Assembly (NCBI GenBank): GCA_961205875.1
Contig: OY540818.1
Span: 18,326,761-18,390,760, forward strand
Direction of reading: 5' to 3'
Length of the DNA stretch: 64,000 bases
Source: Sialis fuliginosa
Taxonomy: Eukaryota > Arthropoda > Insecta > Megaloptera > Sialidae
A program made the translations under genes and the position numbers. The notes beneath the pieces were generated by a model. It did no database searches. It had not been told where the DNA came from and saw only the letters and a list, made by a program, of their open reading frames with translations. Positions 35,050 through 47,497 of this stretch are shown here, in pieces (the first letter of the stretch is position 1; each line of letters starts with the position of its first letter).

Positions 35050-36750
35050 TTTCAGATGCCATTTCGACTAAGTCAATTTTTTTTTTTGAGCTAGAGACGC
35101 TATCGTATGTATAAGGCTACGTTAGAGACGTTATCGTTTGTATTAGGACATCCTGAGTCCAAAAATGTATATAAAAAGTTTCGCTCGGATCGATGAAACT
35201 GTTTTTTATCAACATTTGTCTAAAAAATTTGCTTGAAATTTTTAACAAACAAAGGTATTTTAATCTGGTGTTATATATGATATCAGCGTGTCCTTTTACA
35301 TATGATGGCGTGCATAATATTTTCAAATTCAAAATGGATGTATCAAATAAAGTACTGAAAAACACATCCTTATTGAATTTGAAAATAATTAACACGCCAT
35401 CGTATGTTATATGACTCGCTGATTACATAAAAGATAATAGATTTTAAATCAATTCACTGGTTCAAATTTTGATGAAATTTTTGAAAACAAAAGTTGATAA
35501 AAAACCGTGTTATCGATCCGAGCGCAACTTTTTATGGGCATATTTGGAATCAGGGTGCCCTAATACATACGATAGCGTCTCTAACTCGCCAAAAAAAATT
35601 TTTTCCAAAAAAGAAGCAAGGCTATAGTATGGCTTAAAAAACACCCGAAAAACACTTTTTTCGATTTTCAAATAATTAGATACGTTATCGCATGTAAAGG
35701 GATATGCTAATTCGACAATTTTTATCTGTTGTGAAATTCATCAAAGGGTTCAAAAGTTACAGCCATTTTAAGACGAAAAATTGATAAAAAACGGTGATAG
35801 GGGTCCGAGCGGAACTTTTTATCAACATTTTTGGAATCACCATGCTGTTATACATACAATAGCGTGCCTAACTCGACAAAAAAAATTTTGATGCTATGAC
35901 GTAACATGACGGCATCTCCACCATATATACAGAATAAAATATTTTTTGATTTTTTTGTATTCCTTATTCAAAAATACCAAATATATATTATTTTTGTATA
36001 TTTTTATAAATGGTGAAGGCGCCGTCATGTTACGTCATCGCTACAAATTTTATTTTGTCGAGTTAGGCACGCTATTGTATGTATAACAACATGGTGATTC
36101 CAAAAATGTTGATAAAAAGTTCCGCTCGGACCGCTACCACTGTTTTTTATCAATTTTTCGTCGTAAAATGGCTGTAACTTTTGAACCCTTTGATGAATTT
36201 CACAACAGATAAAAATTGTCGAATTAGCATATCCCTTTACATGCGATAACGTATCTAATTATTTGAAAATCGGAAAAAGTGTTTTTCGGGAGTTTTTTAA
36301 GCCATACTATAGCCTTGCTTCTTTTTTGGAAAAAATTTTTTTTGGCGAGTTAGAGACGCTATCGTATGTATTAGGGCACCCTGATTCCAAATATGCCCAT
36401 CAAAAGTTGCGCTCGGATCGATAACACGGTTTTTTATCAACTTTTGTCTTAAAAAATTTCATCAAATTTTGAACCAGTGAATTGATTTAAAATCTATTAT
36501 CATTTCTGATATCAGCGCGTCATATAACATACAATGGTGTGTTAATTATTTTCAAATTCAATAAGGATGAGTTTTTCAGTACGGTAATTGATACACCCAT
36601 TTCGAATTTGAAAGTATTATGCACGTCGTCATATGTAAAACGACACGCTGATAACATAAATTGTATCAGATTTTAAATACATTCATTGGTTTAATATTTC
36701 AAGAAATTTTTTAAGACAAAAGTTGATAAAAAACAGTTTTATCAAAATAC
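35050..36750. repeat. Giant foldback unit 2, inverted to unit 1
   Basis: The left arm (about 35050-35890) and right arm (about 36020-36750) are reverse complements. The central spacer (about 35905-36015) is the reverse complement of the unit 1 spacer, so unit 2 is unit 1 turned round. The four arms alternate + - + -. Frames at 35117-35395 and 35193-35414 are by-products. Confidence 0.8.
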
Positions 36751-36995
36751 GTATGTACTGCCATCTAGCAGAAACAGCTTGAACTGACTGAATTGTATTG
36801 TTAGTTCAAGCTTTCTCTGCCAGATGGCGGCACATACGCATTTTAAATTTAAATATTTTTGCAGAAACCATTCCAAATAGGTTTGCGGTAGTTTATGCTC
36901 TTCCCGATAGATGGCACCACATGTACCTTTTTAAATATGAATATTTTTTAGAAGCCATTCTGACAAATTCTGTAGAGAATTTGCTGCATTGATTA
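36751..36995. repeat. Right flank with CCATCTAGC/AGATGGC motifs
   Basis: TGCCATCTAGCAGAAAC, GCCAGATGGCGGCAC and ATAGATGGCACCAC occur within 160 bp. TTGTTAGTTCAAGCTT is the complement of the left-flank segment at about 32903. Confidence 0.6.
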
Positions 36996-37535
36996 CATCT
37001 ATTTATCTACATAGATGCTCTTATTTAATTGTATGTTACTTGTTTATCTACACAAGTACAAAGTATTATATTATTGAACTTTCACTTACCTTTTTTATAT
37101 AAAAAATGCATGTCTACTACAAATACACAATGTTTGAGACAGACGTAATATTTTTTTTTTACGTATAGTATTCCGGTAATGTAGAAATCTGTAACTATCA
37201 ATGCCATTTTTGAATAATATATGGCGCCAATTGCATTTTTTAAATTAAATATTATAAAATTAAATTTGCTATTTAATTTTATAATATACCTGTTTATCTA
37301 CACAGGTATAATATACGTTTGTACATTGAATTTTTAACATCAATTTATCTACTTTATTATATTATAATTATAAATAATATACGTTACCTGTTTATCTCCA
37401 GAAGAAGCCAGTCACTAAATCCTCGTTAAACTATTCTACCTTTATTTTCCAGTTCAAAAATTACTCATGAAAGTCAAAAAATATATTTATTTTTTGAAAT
37501 TGTTAAATTAATTTTTGTTTGTAAGTACTACTCTG
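36996..37535. other. AT-rich DNA, nothing recognised
   Basis: Repeated short CTGTTTATCTACA words occur at about 37040, 37290 and 37388. No gene is supported. Confidence 0.35.
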
Positions 37536-37680
37536 AAGGAAGTTTTTAAACATCCTGTAGCTCAGAGGGTGTTGAAGATAGACCCCACATTCCCGTACAA
37601 TTTTATACATACAATGAGCCAATGAATCAGCTCTTAAAATATCTGTATCCCAAACCGGATCACCCTGTATAATGAGAACA
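37536..37680. repeat. Dispersed repeat, inverted copy at 43745-43875
   Basis: CTGAAGGAAGTTTTTAAACA and CAGAGGGTGTTGAAGATAGA match the complement of the 43.8-kb copy. Both have a GGGTGTT core. Confidence 0.55.
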
Positions 37681-39104
37681 CTTTTAGCAATGAATATTCA
37701 TAAATTTCAATAATCTAAAAAAAAAACTTAGGATATTAAAATTATCTACGAAAAAAACATTTATGATTGAAAGAACTTATTACTATCATTAAATATATTG
37801 ATAACATTCATCATTCATTTAAACAGTGGCTTATCCTAGATTATTAAGGGGAAAATCTAAAATAAATAAACTTTAATTCTAAAAAAATAATTAATAATTC
37901 AGTGACTATATTTTATTTAATATTTTCTTGGTTTTAAAACTAAAATAAAATTCTCAAAGAGGGGATGGATACCTATTTAAATTTACTTTTTTATAATGGT
38001 TACACCTTGCCCCAATCCGAACAACAAAAAACATCAGATAAATTAAATAGATTATAAAAATTCACATTAATAAATTTTTTTAAATTGTAATAAAACAGTT
38101 TATCTATTTTTATCTTATATTTTACACAAATCTATCAACTTCCCTCCGTCCCCCTCTTTAGTCACGCCATTGTTTATCATATCAGTAACAGTTGGGAACA
38201 TTTCCGTTTAATATTTTAATATAGTATTATAATTTCTACATAATTAGTTAAAAAAAACATTGCAGTATTGTAGTTTATTAAATATCGTAATAAAAAAATG
38301 TATAATAAAGTTTACATTTATATTTAAGGTTAAAGTTAAAAAATACTAATTAAATAAATATAAAAATATAAAGTAATTTTTTAATAATTTTGTAAATTAG
38401 TGTTAAAGAAATCCTTGACAGATTAGAACTAATTAATAAATAAAGCAGGTAAGTAATTGTAATAAATATTATTATATTTTATTTATTTAATATTGAATGT
38501 ATTTATGGTTAGAATTCAATTGTACAAATTTCTGAATTTTAATTTTAATTTGAAGGTTATTCATAAAAAAAAATTTTTTTCTCTTAATTTCTTGATCTTT
38601 ACCACAACTTATTTGTTATAATAATAAATACAATTTATAAATTTTCCTAATTATAATAATAATAAAAATACCCATAAAATAATCTATGTACCCCTTCTGA
38701 TATAAATATAATTATCTTTTAAATTTTCAACTTCCTGATTGATAAAATTTAATATAGTTACCATTTTTATAAAAATATTTAATATAATTTCAATATTACG
38801 TATATTTTTTTCTAAAACGATGGAACTCAATTTTAAATCGGATAAAAATGGACTCAATTTTTTGTAGCATTTTTATATTGTAGCATTTTTTTTCTGAAAT
38901 GGAAAATCTTAAGGCAGTAGACGATATTTTTTATTTTACCATACATAGGAGGGGGAGGGGTTCTAAAATCAACGAAAATTTGCTTAATATATTAATATTT
39001 AATGTATATAATATAATACTACATAAAATAATACACTTTCTTTGGTATAAAAAAAAATTGCAATATTATTAAATGTGCAAAAAATAAATCAAGTAAATGC
39101 ATAG
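37681..39104. other. Very AT-rich DNA, no gene seen
   Basis: This long stretch is dominated by A and T and has no usable frames. Confidence 0.45.
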
Positions 39105-39305
39105 TGCTTCCTCAAAAGATAATTAATCATTAAACAATTTAAATAAAAACCGATGCTCAGATAAATTGCTTAGAATTGGTTACATAATTTTTATACAATT
39201 TTACTAAAAAATATTAGTTCGAAATTTTTCTTAAGACGCACCTGATTATTTTTTCGTATATTTTTTATGCAAACGTCAAAATTACATTTAAAATGTCAAA
39301 GTAGG
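39105..39305. mobile_element. Fragment of the TGCTTCCTCG element
   Basis: It matches the left part of 1878-2407 and 42568-43090. The right end is missing. Confidence 0.5.
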
Positions 39306-39329
39306 CATATTAAGTGACCAAAATCTTAA

Positions 39330-39620
39330 ACTGCATAAACAGTTATTCACATCGTCTTCCGAATCGGCCCCCATTCATTACCCCCAACGTTTTTATACGC
39401 ATGCGCTATCACACATCAATATCTCCGTTAGCGTCTGCATTACCGGAGTGACAAACGCGGTTATGCTCCGGTGTAACAACTACAGAGTTCCGGGTAATAG
39501 TTATAAACAATAACATCGTCACAGTGTGACGCTTTATATAAAACTATGGGATGAACATAATATCTAAGTGCGGAAAAATTAGTGAAAATTACTTTGATTG
39601 CATGTGACAGAAATTAATGT
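39330..39620 (+). promoter_or_regulatory. G+C-rich, promoter-like segment
   Basis: This non-repetitive stretch is richer in G+C than its surroundings. It holds a TATA-like CTTTATATAAAA at about 39532 and, about 80 bp later, a good donor (AATGTAAGT at about 39616). It could be a promoter with an untranslated first exon. DUF229, whose first coding exon starts at 47498 on the same strand, would be the nearest candidate target. This is inference only. Confidence 0.25.
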
Positions 39621-40200
39621 AAGTATATCTGATTATATTAAAGACGATATAAAAGACGAATTAATGCGTATTTAGTTGTTATGGGAACATGCAAAACAAC
39701 TAACTTGTGTTTTTGTATATTTTATAAAGAATAATTAATTATTATTCAGATTTAGAAAATTTATATACAAAATTATGTAAGTATAAATAAAATTACCTAC
39801 ATGAGAAAATTTAGCTTTTAAATACGTATGTTTTTAAATTAATTTATACAAGTACCTACTTTAATTTCCCCGCACTTTCGAAATGAAATTTTTATTTTTA
39901 TTTTTATATATAATGATTGTTATTTTTAATACCTATAAACATAAATTTCAAATTATAACCGTATGGTGCCATTTATGGCACCATACGGTTTGTTAAAACT
40001 GTTTCAAATTGTGCGTTTGCTATAAAATTAAAATTTTATGTTTCAAGATTAATTAAACAAAGAATTGTTTTGAAAACCTGCGCGATCTGATGGATAGCGT
40101 GATGATATATAACGGTCAATGTTCCATCAAAATCGGTTCAGTAGGTTTTGAGCTTTTTTAAAATGAACAAAAAAATTTGCCTCTAAAATATATCTATAGA
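39621..40200. other. AT-rich DNA with a perfect hairpin and a retroelement relic
   Basis: A hairpin lies at 39957-39990. About 40060-40190 resembles the CATCAAAATCGGTTCAG part of RTE/SINE-type relics such as 3463-4073. No gene is supported. Confidence 0.4.
39957..39990. repeat. Perfect 16-bp-arm hairpin
   Basis: AACCGTATGGTGCCAT and ATGGCACCATACGGTT are exact complements separated by TT. It is too short for a canonical microRNA precursor. Confidence 0.8.
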
Positions 40201-40605
40201 TTTATATATTGTGATGAAAATAATATAAAAATTTAGTTTATAATTAATATTTGGTTCTATGAAGTTTACCCCCCCCTTGCCCACCTTCAAAAACTGCAAC
40301 TATATAAATTCAATTACTGTTTAATTATACAGAATATTTACTTTTTTACCAAAAAACAATAGACTTGTGTCAGCTATAACGAATCTTAAAACGTTAAATT
40401 AAGAAATTAATCAACATAAAAATAACAATAGCATGAATTTTAATTAAAGGTATATTACTTTCTAGTTATTGATTAAAAGAGTTAATGTATTGGAAAAATT
40501 AAAGAAAATCTTTTATAAATGCTATATTTCTTTTATTTTATATAATAAGAGTTTTCCAAGAAATTTTATTGAAACTATTCATATTAAAAATGGGTTTACT
40601 TACCG
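40201..40605. other. AT-rich DNA downstream of a candidate exon
   Basis: No gene was seen. A minus-strand AATAAA lies at 40570-40565. Confidence 0.35.
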
Positions 40606-40696
40606 TTATTTCATAGCTGCTGGTTGATCAAATTCGGCCATTATTTTTCTAGCATCTACTTGTTGCATTAAATACAGGGAGAAGTTGGCTCTGTGC
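40606..40696 (-). CDS. Candidate 3'-terminal coding exon, unknown gene
   Basis: On the minus strand a pyrimidine-rich tract ends CTGATAG, giving an acceptor with the exon starting at 40696. After one phase base, 29 codons run to TAA (40608-40606). The peptide is HRANFSLYLMQQVDARKIMA then EFDQPAAMK. AATAAA follows the stop by about 36 bases, as expected of a last exon. A donor-like GGTAAGT just after the stop leaves open an untranslated or alternative exon. Upstream exons would lie to the right and were not found. The family is unrecognised. Confidence 0.35.
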
Positions 40697-41719
40697 CTAT
40701 CAGAGAAGGAATTTACAAACTAAATCATTATATAGTATTAAATACCTTAAAAATTATAAAATATAATAAAACTAGGGTCCCCCTCCTGAAAAATAGTTAT
40801 CTACGCATATTTCAGAGGTTAATTTATCAAATATGTGTAGAAATTTTGAATTGCAGAACCATTTTATCGATTTATTAACATTCCTCAGGAGGGTAATAAT
40901 TCTAATTATCCCAAGTTTAATTATTAAATTATTAGGCTATTCTCTTAGGAATGGAGTAATAATCACCCCCTCCCTTCCGCCTCCACACACATTTCCGTTA
41001 ATTGTAACTGACGTTAATAAAAATTCGTATGAATTAAAATATTTGTTTTTGCATATTTTCTAAGTAATATCTCAAAATATATATTTATATAACCTTCCCC
41101 CCACTAATTTACATTTATTAGTTAATTTTTTTGATTTTCAATGAAATATAATGTGACGTTACATATTATAATATCCCCCCCCACTCTTGTTAAAATTTGT
41201 CACGATAAGAACTATCCCCCCTGCCTCCCTTCCCCTCTGACATGCGTTCGTTGTTAATGTATATCCTATAATGAACTATAATCTTATATTATAGTAGATT
41301 AAATTTTTTTTATACATCTAATTATATTTGCCTTCTATAAATTTTTAAAATAATGTTTCATAAAATTAAAAAATCTTAAACACATAATATATCCAAAAAA
41401 TTATGCTATAAAATACTAAAAAAAAAAAAATATGTAATACTTTTATCAACTCCATTTTAAGGTCAATTGTTATATTATAGTCAAAAAAAGTATATATAAT
41501 TTATATATATGTATATATACTTATACTACTTAAACTGGTACTATTTTTTTTTATTGTTAGTATTATTTGTCAGAAAATATTTACATTGAAAAATAAATAA
41601 GTAATAAAACAATTAACTAACTATTATTTATTAAATCACACGGATCTTAAATTATGTTTATACAGCAGTGGGGCACCCAGAAAAAAAAAAAAGGGGTTTT
41701 CATTTTTTGTTTGTATGTA
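40697..41719. other. AT-rich DNA with C-rich patches
   Basis: C-rich patches at about 40966-40990, 41175-41190 and 41215-41235 punctuate AT-rich DNA. Frames at 40693-41063 are not supported. Confidence 0.35.
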
Positions 41720-42195
41720 TAAGGTACTGGTACCAGTTATGGCCGCTATAAGAGCAAGGTTTACTGTTTTTGTGATTGATTGATTTCTTTTTTGTAATTC
41801 TCATGAACTCATGTTACTAATAAAACAAGTTTTTAATCAATTTAATAACCAAAGTCCGCAAATTTTGTTTTTTTAAATTATAGCGTTTTATTTTATTTAT
41901 GTTTTTTCTCCAGTAATGGATAACGTAAAACCAGTAATGAACACGCAGTGATGGACACTTGCTAATGATAAGTACTACGACACAAAAGATATAAAAATTT
42001 GAAACAAAGTAAAGCAGTTGCTATAATATAATAATTAATAAATAAATTATACTAATAATTAGTTTAAATGTCCACCATTTTGACACCTATTGACCGATTG
42101 TCATCAAATCACGTTGTAAGACAGTTAAATTCAGTACATTTAATTTAAAAAAAACCATTACAGGGGTCATATCCAAGACTAGTGCCAGTACCTTA
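41720..42195. mobile_element. TAAGGTACTGGYACCAGT element, complete copy
   Basis: It opens TAAGGTACTGGTACCAGTTA and closes ACTAGTGCCAGTACCTTA, imperfect terminal inverted repeats of about 18 bp. It is the reference copy for fragments at 14481, 22303, 29095 and 47935. No coding capacity. Confidence 0.75.
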
Positions 42196-42567
42196 TATTC
42201 TAATTGTTAAAATAAATAATGTTTATTGACAAATTCGGAGGGGGAGGATACTATAACTCCTAAACCCCTCTTATAATTTAGGTGCGCCACTGTTATACAG
42301 TCATTTACAAGTTATTCTGATTACTTATTATATATTGAAAGTAATATTAGACGTGAAATAATCATGTATTATTGGTAGATAAGGATTACTTCATAGATTC
42401 GAGGTAATTCCCATGATATTGGTCAAGGATTATTAACTATATTATTGTATTTCTAACAAAATAAACAATATTAATTCAAATTAACCAACTTGTAATGTAA
42501 ACATTGTGAGAAACTATAATCAACTATAAATGAATGATATAAATACATCTACTAAGTAAATGCACAG
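42196..42567. other. AT-rich DNA, nothing recognised
   Basis: No supported gene or repeat. Confidence 0.4.
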
Positions 42568-43090
42568 TGCTTCCTCGTGCTAAATTCACCAAAGGTAGTT
42601 AATTATTCAACAATTTAAAGTGTTCAGATAAATTGCCTGGAATTGGTTAACCATTTAATTTTTATACAATTTTACTAAAAAATATTAGTTCGAAATTTAT
42701 TTTAAGATCGTATATTTTTAAGTAAATATCAATTAAAAAAAAAAAAAAAACACGATTTTTAAAAATAAATTGAGATAAATCTTTGTAAGGGAATATTTTA
42801 CAATAAACGTTGTAGACCTATATTATAGGCAATTTAATGCTCTACAAAAAATATTCTATAAAATTTTCACGTAACATGTGTCGTTCTTGAGATATCTTAA
42901 AAAAATAAATATTTTGGGATGTCATCCCTCCCTCTTACACACGATTTTGATGATTTTAAAAATGGACCGTCTTCAAGCCAGTCCCAACAATCCAACCAAG
43001 TTTCATTAATATCGGTTCAGTAGTTCATGAGTTATTTGTGTGACAAGGATTTAAAATTTTGAAATCGGAGAACAATTTTGCGAGGAAGCA
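42568..43090. mobile_element. Dispersed element with TGCTTCCTCG ends, copy 5
   Basis: Both short terminal repeats are present (TGCTTCCTCG...CGAGGAAGCA). It matches 1878-2407 in the same orientation with internal deletions. Confidence 0.65.
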
Positions 43091-43744
43091 AAAACATCTT
43101 CAAAGGGATATACATATATACATATATCTTTTTAAGGGGGTAAGTTACTACACAAATTGTAAGGTCTTTCTTATAGAAAAATTAATACTCTACAAAAAAT
43201 ATTCTATAAAATTTTTACGTAACATGCGTCATTTTTGAGATATTTTGAAGAAAAAAATCATCCTCAAGATGTAATTGTAAGAATTCTTATTAAATGTTTT
43301 TAAAAGCATTTTATTTCTTAACTAAGTAGTTTAGACATACATTTTTTGTTTGCATATTCAAGGTTTAAAGTACCTACTAATTCTTGCCAAGAAAAAAAAT
43401 CGGCATGCTATTGTATCATCGCAATTTATTACATACTACAGTGATTAGTGTTAACTTAAAAACAATAAAAAGAAGTCAAGATTCCCATCGCTATACCATC
43501 ACATACAAGGCCGACATGTTTTAGATTTTAGATAATGAACACATAGAAAAAAATGCATATGACTCACATTAAAATTCATTAAAACAATTTGCAAATTAAA
43601 TGTACCTACTTCAATTGCATATTTTTACATACACTATAAAGGCCTCTACACACCACCCAATCTGCACTACCCCCAACTCTACGAAGTCATTACGATTAAA
43701 ATAATAAACAATAAAAAATATTTTTTTTAATTTAATCTAACAGA
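43091..43744. other. AT-rich DNA, nothing recognised
   Basis: The segment at about 43160-43260 repeats the AAAATATTCTATAAAATTTT text of the preceding element, suggesting a partial duplication. No gene is supported. Confidence 0.35.
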
Positions 43745-43875
43745 GTGGTCAAGTTTGGGATACAGATTCCTTGGCTCATTGTGAGTAAAAAATTGTACGA
43801 AAATGGGGGGTCTATCTTTAACACCCTCTGAGTTACAGGGTGTTTAAAAACTTCCTTCAGGGTAGTACTTACAAA
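43745..43875. repeat. Dispersed repeat, inverted copy of 37536-37680
   Basis: It contains CTATCTTTAACACCCTCTGA and AAAAACTTCCTTCAG, the complement of the copy near 37.6 kb. Confidence 0.55.
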
Positions 43876-44559
43876 CAAAGATTATCTCATAACTTCCAAA
43901 GTAACGTAACTAGAGCAACCACAATGAGTCAGTTTCATAGGTAATTAACTAACGTATTTTTCAGTATTAGCGTTATTGCTAATCGTGTTTCCAGTTCAAA
44001 GTTATTGCTCATCAAAGTCAAAAAATATATTAATTTTTTTTGAAAATTTTATGAAAATGACATTTTTCTCCAAAAGTACTTACAATATGTGGTATTTTTT
44101 ATCATTATTTTGGTGTATCATAATATTACCTATAAATTCACCATACAACGTTTTTCCAGTTATAAATTTATCTAAATAATCCCTAAATTGACTATTTTGC
44201 TACTGTCATACAATAATTTTCGAGTAAAAAATATGGAACATCCAGAAATTTCTCTTTGGTTTGCTCCTTATAATAAAAATTGGCATTTTCAGAAAAATCT
44301 GCAACAAAAAATATAGGTTTAGATTTAAAAAAGAAATGTTGAACCTAAAAACCTCTTCAAAGTGACCTTTCTAATGCCACCCCATAATGTTAATATTTAG
44401 CCCCTTCAAAACAATGAAAATTTTATCTGAAACATTTTTGAAAATAATTTGCTGGAAAGTCTTTAAAAAAACATCCGATATTTACCTTTCGTAATATTAT
44501 AAATCAATAAGTCGGGGAATATTATTTTTAATTTATAATATTATGAATTTTCACCAAAG
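43876..44559. other. AT-rich DNA, nothing recognised
   Basis: The hydrophobic frame at 43976-44179 is not supported as a gene. Confidence 0.35.
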
Positions 44560-44640
44560 TCTTCGCGGGCCGCAAAGTAGGTACTGGCGGGCCGCATGTT
44601 GCCCGCGGGCCGTATGTTGTGCAGGCCTGCTATAGGTAAT
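44560..44640. mobile_element. hAT-type terminal fragment
   Basis: GCGGGCCGCATGTTGCCCGC followed by GGGCCGTATGTTGTG and a CAGGCCTG end resembles the G+C-rich terminus common to many animal hAT elements. The matching left end was not found, so it is a fragment. Confidence 0.45.
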
Positions 44641-45668
44641 ATAGGCAGGGGCAAAAACAATAATTAAATATTGTTTTTCGAGAAAATTATTGTAGATATA
44701 GTTTCTGTGATATTGGTTAAAAAAAACACTAGGTCACGGAAAAAAAACATAATTAGAACTATTCAAGAGAGCCACGCATCCGAATCTTCACTTTCACTAT
44801 TGTACAGACACACACACACACACAGACAGATATTAAATTTAGCATCATAAATTCATTCAATTACATAATTGGACTGCTGTTGTCCGTTTTGCATTCAGAA
44901 TTTTTATCTTTGTTATGATGAAAATCAATTTCTCTTGACGAGAATATTGTACTACTCAGTCATACGACTCATACCTCGTTTAACGTACTTTCGGAAAGGC
45001 CTCCATATACCCCATACTGTTTAAAACTAGAGTATATGGGGTAAAACCAATCAAAAATTTTCTTGGACTTGATTTTACTTTTTTAATTTTTGTTGTCTTT
45101 TTATTTATCCCAGTCTCTCGGTTTTAAGTTTTAACCCCCCCCCCCCACCCACAGTTTTCCCAGTACTGATCTAAAACAATGTTTTTCAAAAAAATTTAAA
45201 AGTTATTTTTTGCATTTTGAACGAATGTATTTAAATTAAATATCTTTCCGGTCACGACCTGCAAACTAAAAAATATAATAACCTTATTGATAATATTATC
45301 AACTAAAGTTGACCTCTGTAATAGTTTACGTAACGTTGGATGAAAGTCGGAGGTACAACTAATAAATAGAATCAAAACAATATTTTGCAAAAGTATAAAA
45401 AAAATATTTGTTTAAAAAAAATGTATTTAAAAAAAAGATTTTTGTGATCCTAGATATTATTTATATTTTCACGCTATAAGTGCGGCCCTGTGCCATCAAA
45501 TCGCGCAATTATAGAGTGAGATATAGAAAAACAAGATACGGTCTAAGACGAAATTATTTTGCAAGGTTACAGAGTTCAGTGAGATTGAAAATTTATGTAG
45601 GTATTGTCAGCATTTGGTCACGGAACAGAACCAGTACTGAATCTAGTCAGTTTCCGCCTTATTTTAAT
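44641..45668. other. AT-rich DNA with a (CA)n tract
   Basis: An (AC)n microsatellite is at about 44809-44824 and a C run at about 45137-45147. A short palindrome around ATATACCCCATAC (about 45006-45055) is also present. No gene is supported. Confidence 0.35.
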
Positions 45669-46170
45669 AGGGGCGAGGGTAAAACTTGGGCTAAAATCAC
45701 ACTTATTTATAAATATGTCGAAAATATAAAAAAAAATGGGCTTTTTAATTTTTACTGAACCGATTTTGATGAGATTTTTGCTGTTAGAAAGCCTTAGATG
45801 GGCTAGATATCACGACGTTACGGTAGAGAGAGAGGTGGAGTATGACATTAATTTTTAAGTACTTCAAAATAAAACAAAAATTCGTGAGAAATAAAAATTT
45901 AGGGGCGAGAGTAAAACTTAGTTAAAATCAAACTTATGTATAAATATGTCGAAAATGTAAAAAATAGGCTTTTTAAGTCGATGAATCGCTTTACAAGCAA
46001 TTTAATAAATTTTTATAATTTTTACTGAACCGATTTTGATGAGATTTTTGCTGTTAGAAAGCCTTAGATGGGCTAGATATCACGACGTTACGGTAGAGAG
46101 AGAGATGAAGTATGAAATTTATTTTTAAGTACTTGAAAATGAAACAAAAATTCGCGAGAAATAAATAAAA
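45669..46170. repeat. ~270-bp tandem duplication
   Basis: Two units share GGGGCGAGxGTAAAACTT-type starts and the block CGATTTTGATGAGATTTTTG (45761 and 46031), followed by CACGACGTTACGGTAGAGAG. The second unit has a short extra segment. The frame at 45480-45758 overlaps the first unit. Confidence 0.7.
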
Positions 46171-46198
46171 ACGTGGCTTACACCTAGAAACCAAGAAT

Positions 46199-47497
46199 AT
46201 ATACATTAGTTGAACTTTTTATAACTGAATATTAAACTGCCTTCTTCTATGGAAATTATATTTCTACCTAATTAATATAATACAATATAAATGTAGTTAA
46301 TTAAAATTGTTAATATGCCCCTAAAATTTACTGCTCCAGGGACTCTAGGCCCGGGCCTATTATTAGATATATAAATACTCCTATAACATAAACAACTTTT
46401 TATTATACGTATAATTAAAATTAATTGTGAACCACAACTAAACTATTTACAACAAAAAATAAAGTATATTAGCCCTATTAGATTCCTTTTTTATCTATTT
46501 AAGTACACCTCTGTATACTTCAGCGTGTAACAATTAAGATTGTGCGCAGACTACAGACTTGCTACTCACTTCAGACTTCAGTAGTATCAGTTCTTCAGCA
46601 TAGGGAAGATATGTGTTTTAAAATACTATTATAAAGATTTATGAATAAATTAAAAAAATATCGTTTAACTTTTTACAAGCATTTAGTTTTATTAGGTATA
46701 ATTCAAAAGATATTTGTTGTAAAGTTTGTGTTAATGTGTTTTGTTTATAATTAATTGTTATATTTTAAATTCAAATGTGCAACAATTAAAATTTAAATAA
46801 TAATATTATGTATTAAGGTAATAAAATAATAGTTTTGAATGAAAAACTATTTTCGTTATAAATTAATCTAGCTAGTATATTTTCTAGATATTGCATTGTA
46901 TAATATTTTTAAATTAATCTCATATACATTATTATTTATATTAAAAACTGATCTGTCTATCTAAAAGCAATATTTATAAATTCATATAATAATCATAACA
47001 TGACAAATATTTGTAAGAAAAATAAATGAAAATAATCTAATATTAAACATAATTATAGATTCGAAATTCTTACAATTAAGGGGGAGGGGGGGGGGGGGTA
47101 AAAATAAAAAATAAAATGACGTATATTAATTAGGTAGTGTATCGAGAGGGAGGCAAAGGGGAATTTGCCTCGGACGGCAGTTTGTTAGGGGCGGAAAAAA
47201 AGTTCCCAGATTCAAAAAAAGATCTTCAATTTTCATATTTAGTTAGTATTTCAAGGGGGGGGATTTGCAATTTGCAGTAGTCAAGAATTTTTTAAATTAA
47301 ATTAGATATTTATAAATCAATAAAATTAATATTGAAAAATTTTATTTCAGATAATAAAAATGCAGTTAAAATTTCATCTGAAACCGTCCATAAGTAACTA
47401 TCGCAGAAAAATAATTTTAGCAAAACCATAATAAAATAATTGTTGTATAATATGATAAAGAAGATAATATTTTTTATAAACATTTAAATGGTATAAC
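46199..47497. other. Upstream DNA of the DUF229 gene
   Basis: A less AT-rich patch at about 46520-46620 (with CACTTCAGACTTCAGTAGTA and TCAGT initiator-like words) could mark a transcription start for the + strand gene beginning at 47498. A G run is at about 47083-47097. There is no direct proof of a promoter. Confidence 0.25.

Noticed and set aside
39957-39990. Hairpin as a microRNA precursor
   Set aside because: Arms of 16 bp with a 2-base loop are too short for Drosha/Dicer processing.
44641-45668. (CA)n and poly-C tracts as functional elements
   Set aside because: They look like ordinary microsatellites with no supporting context.
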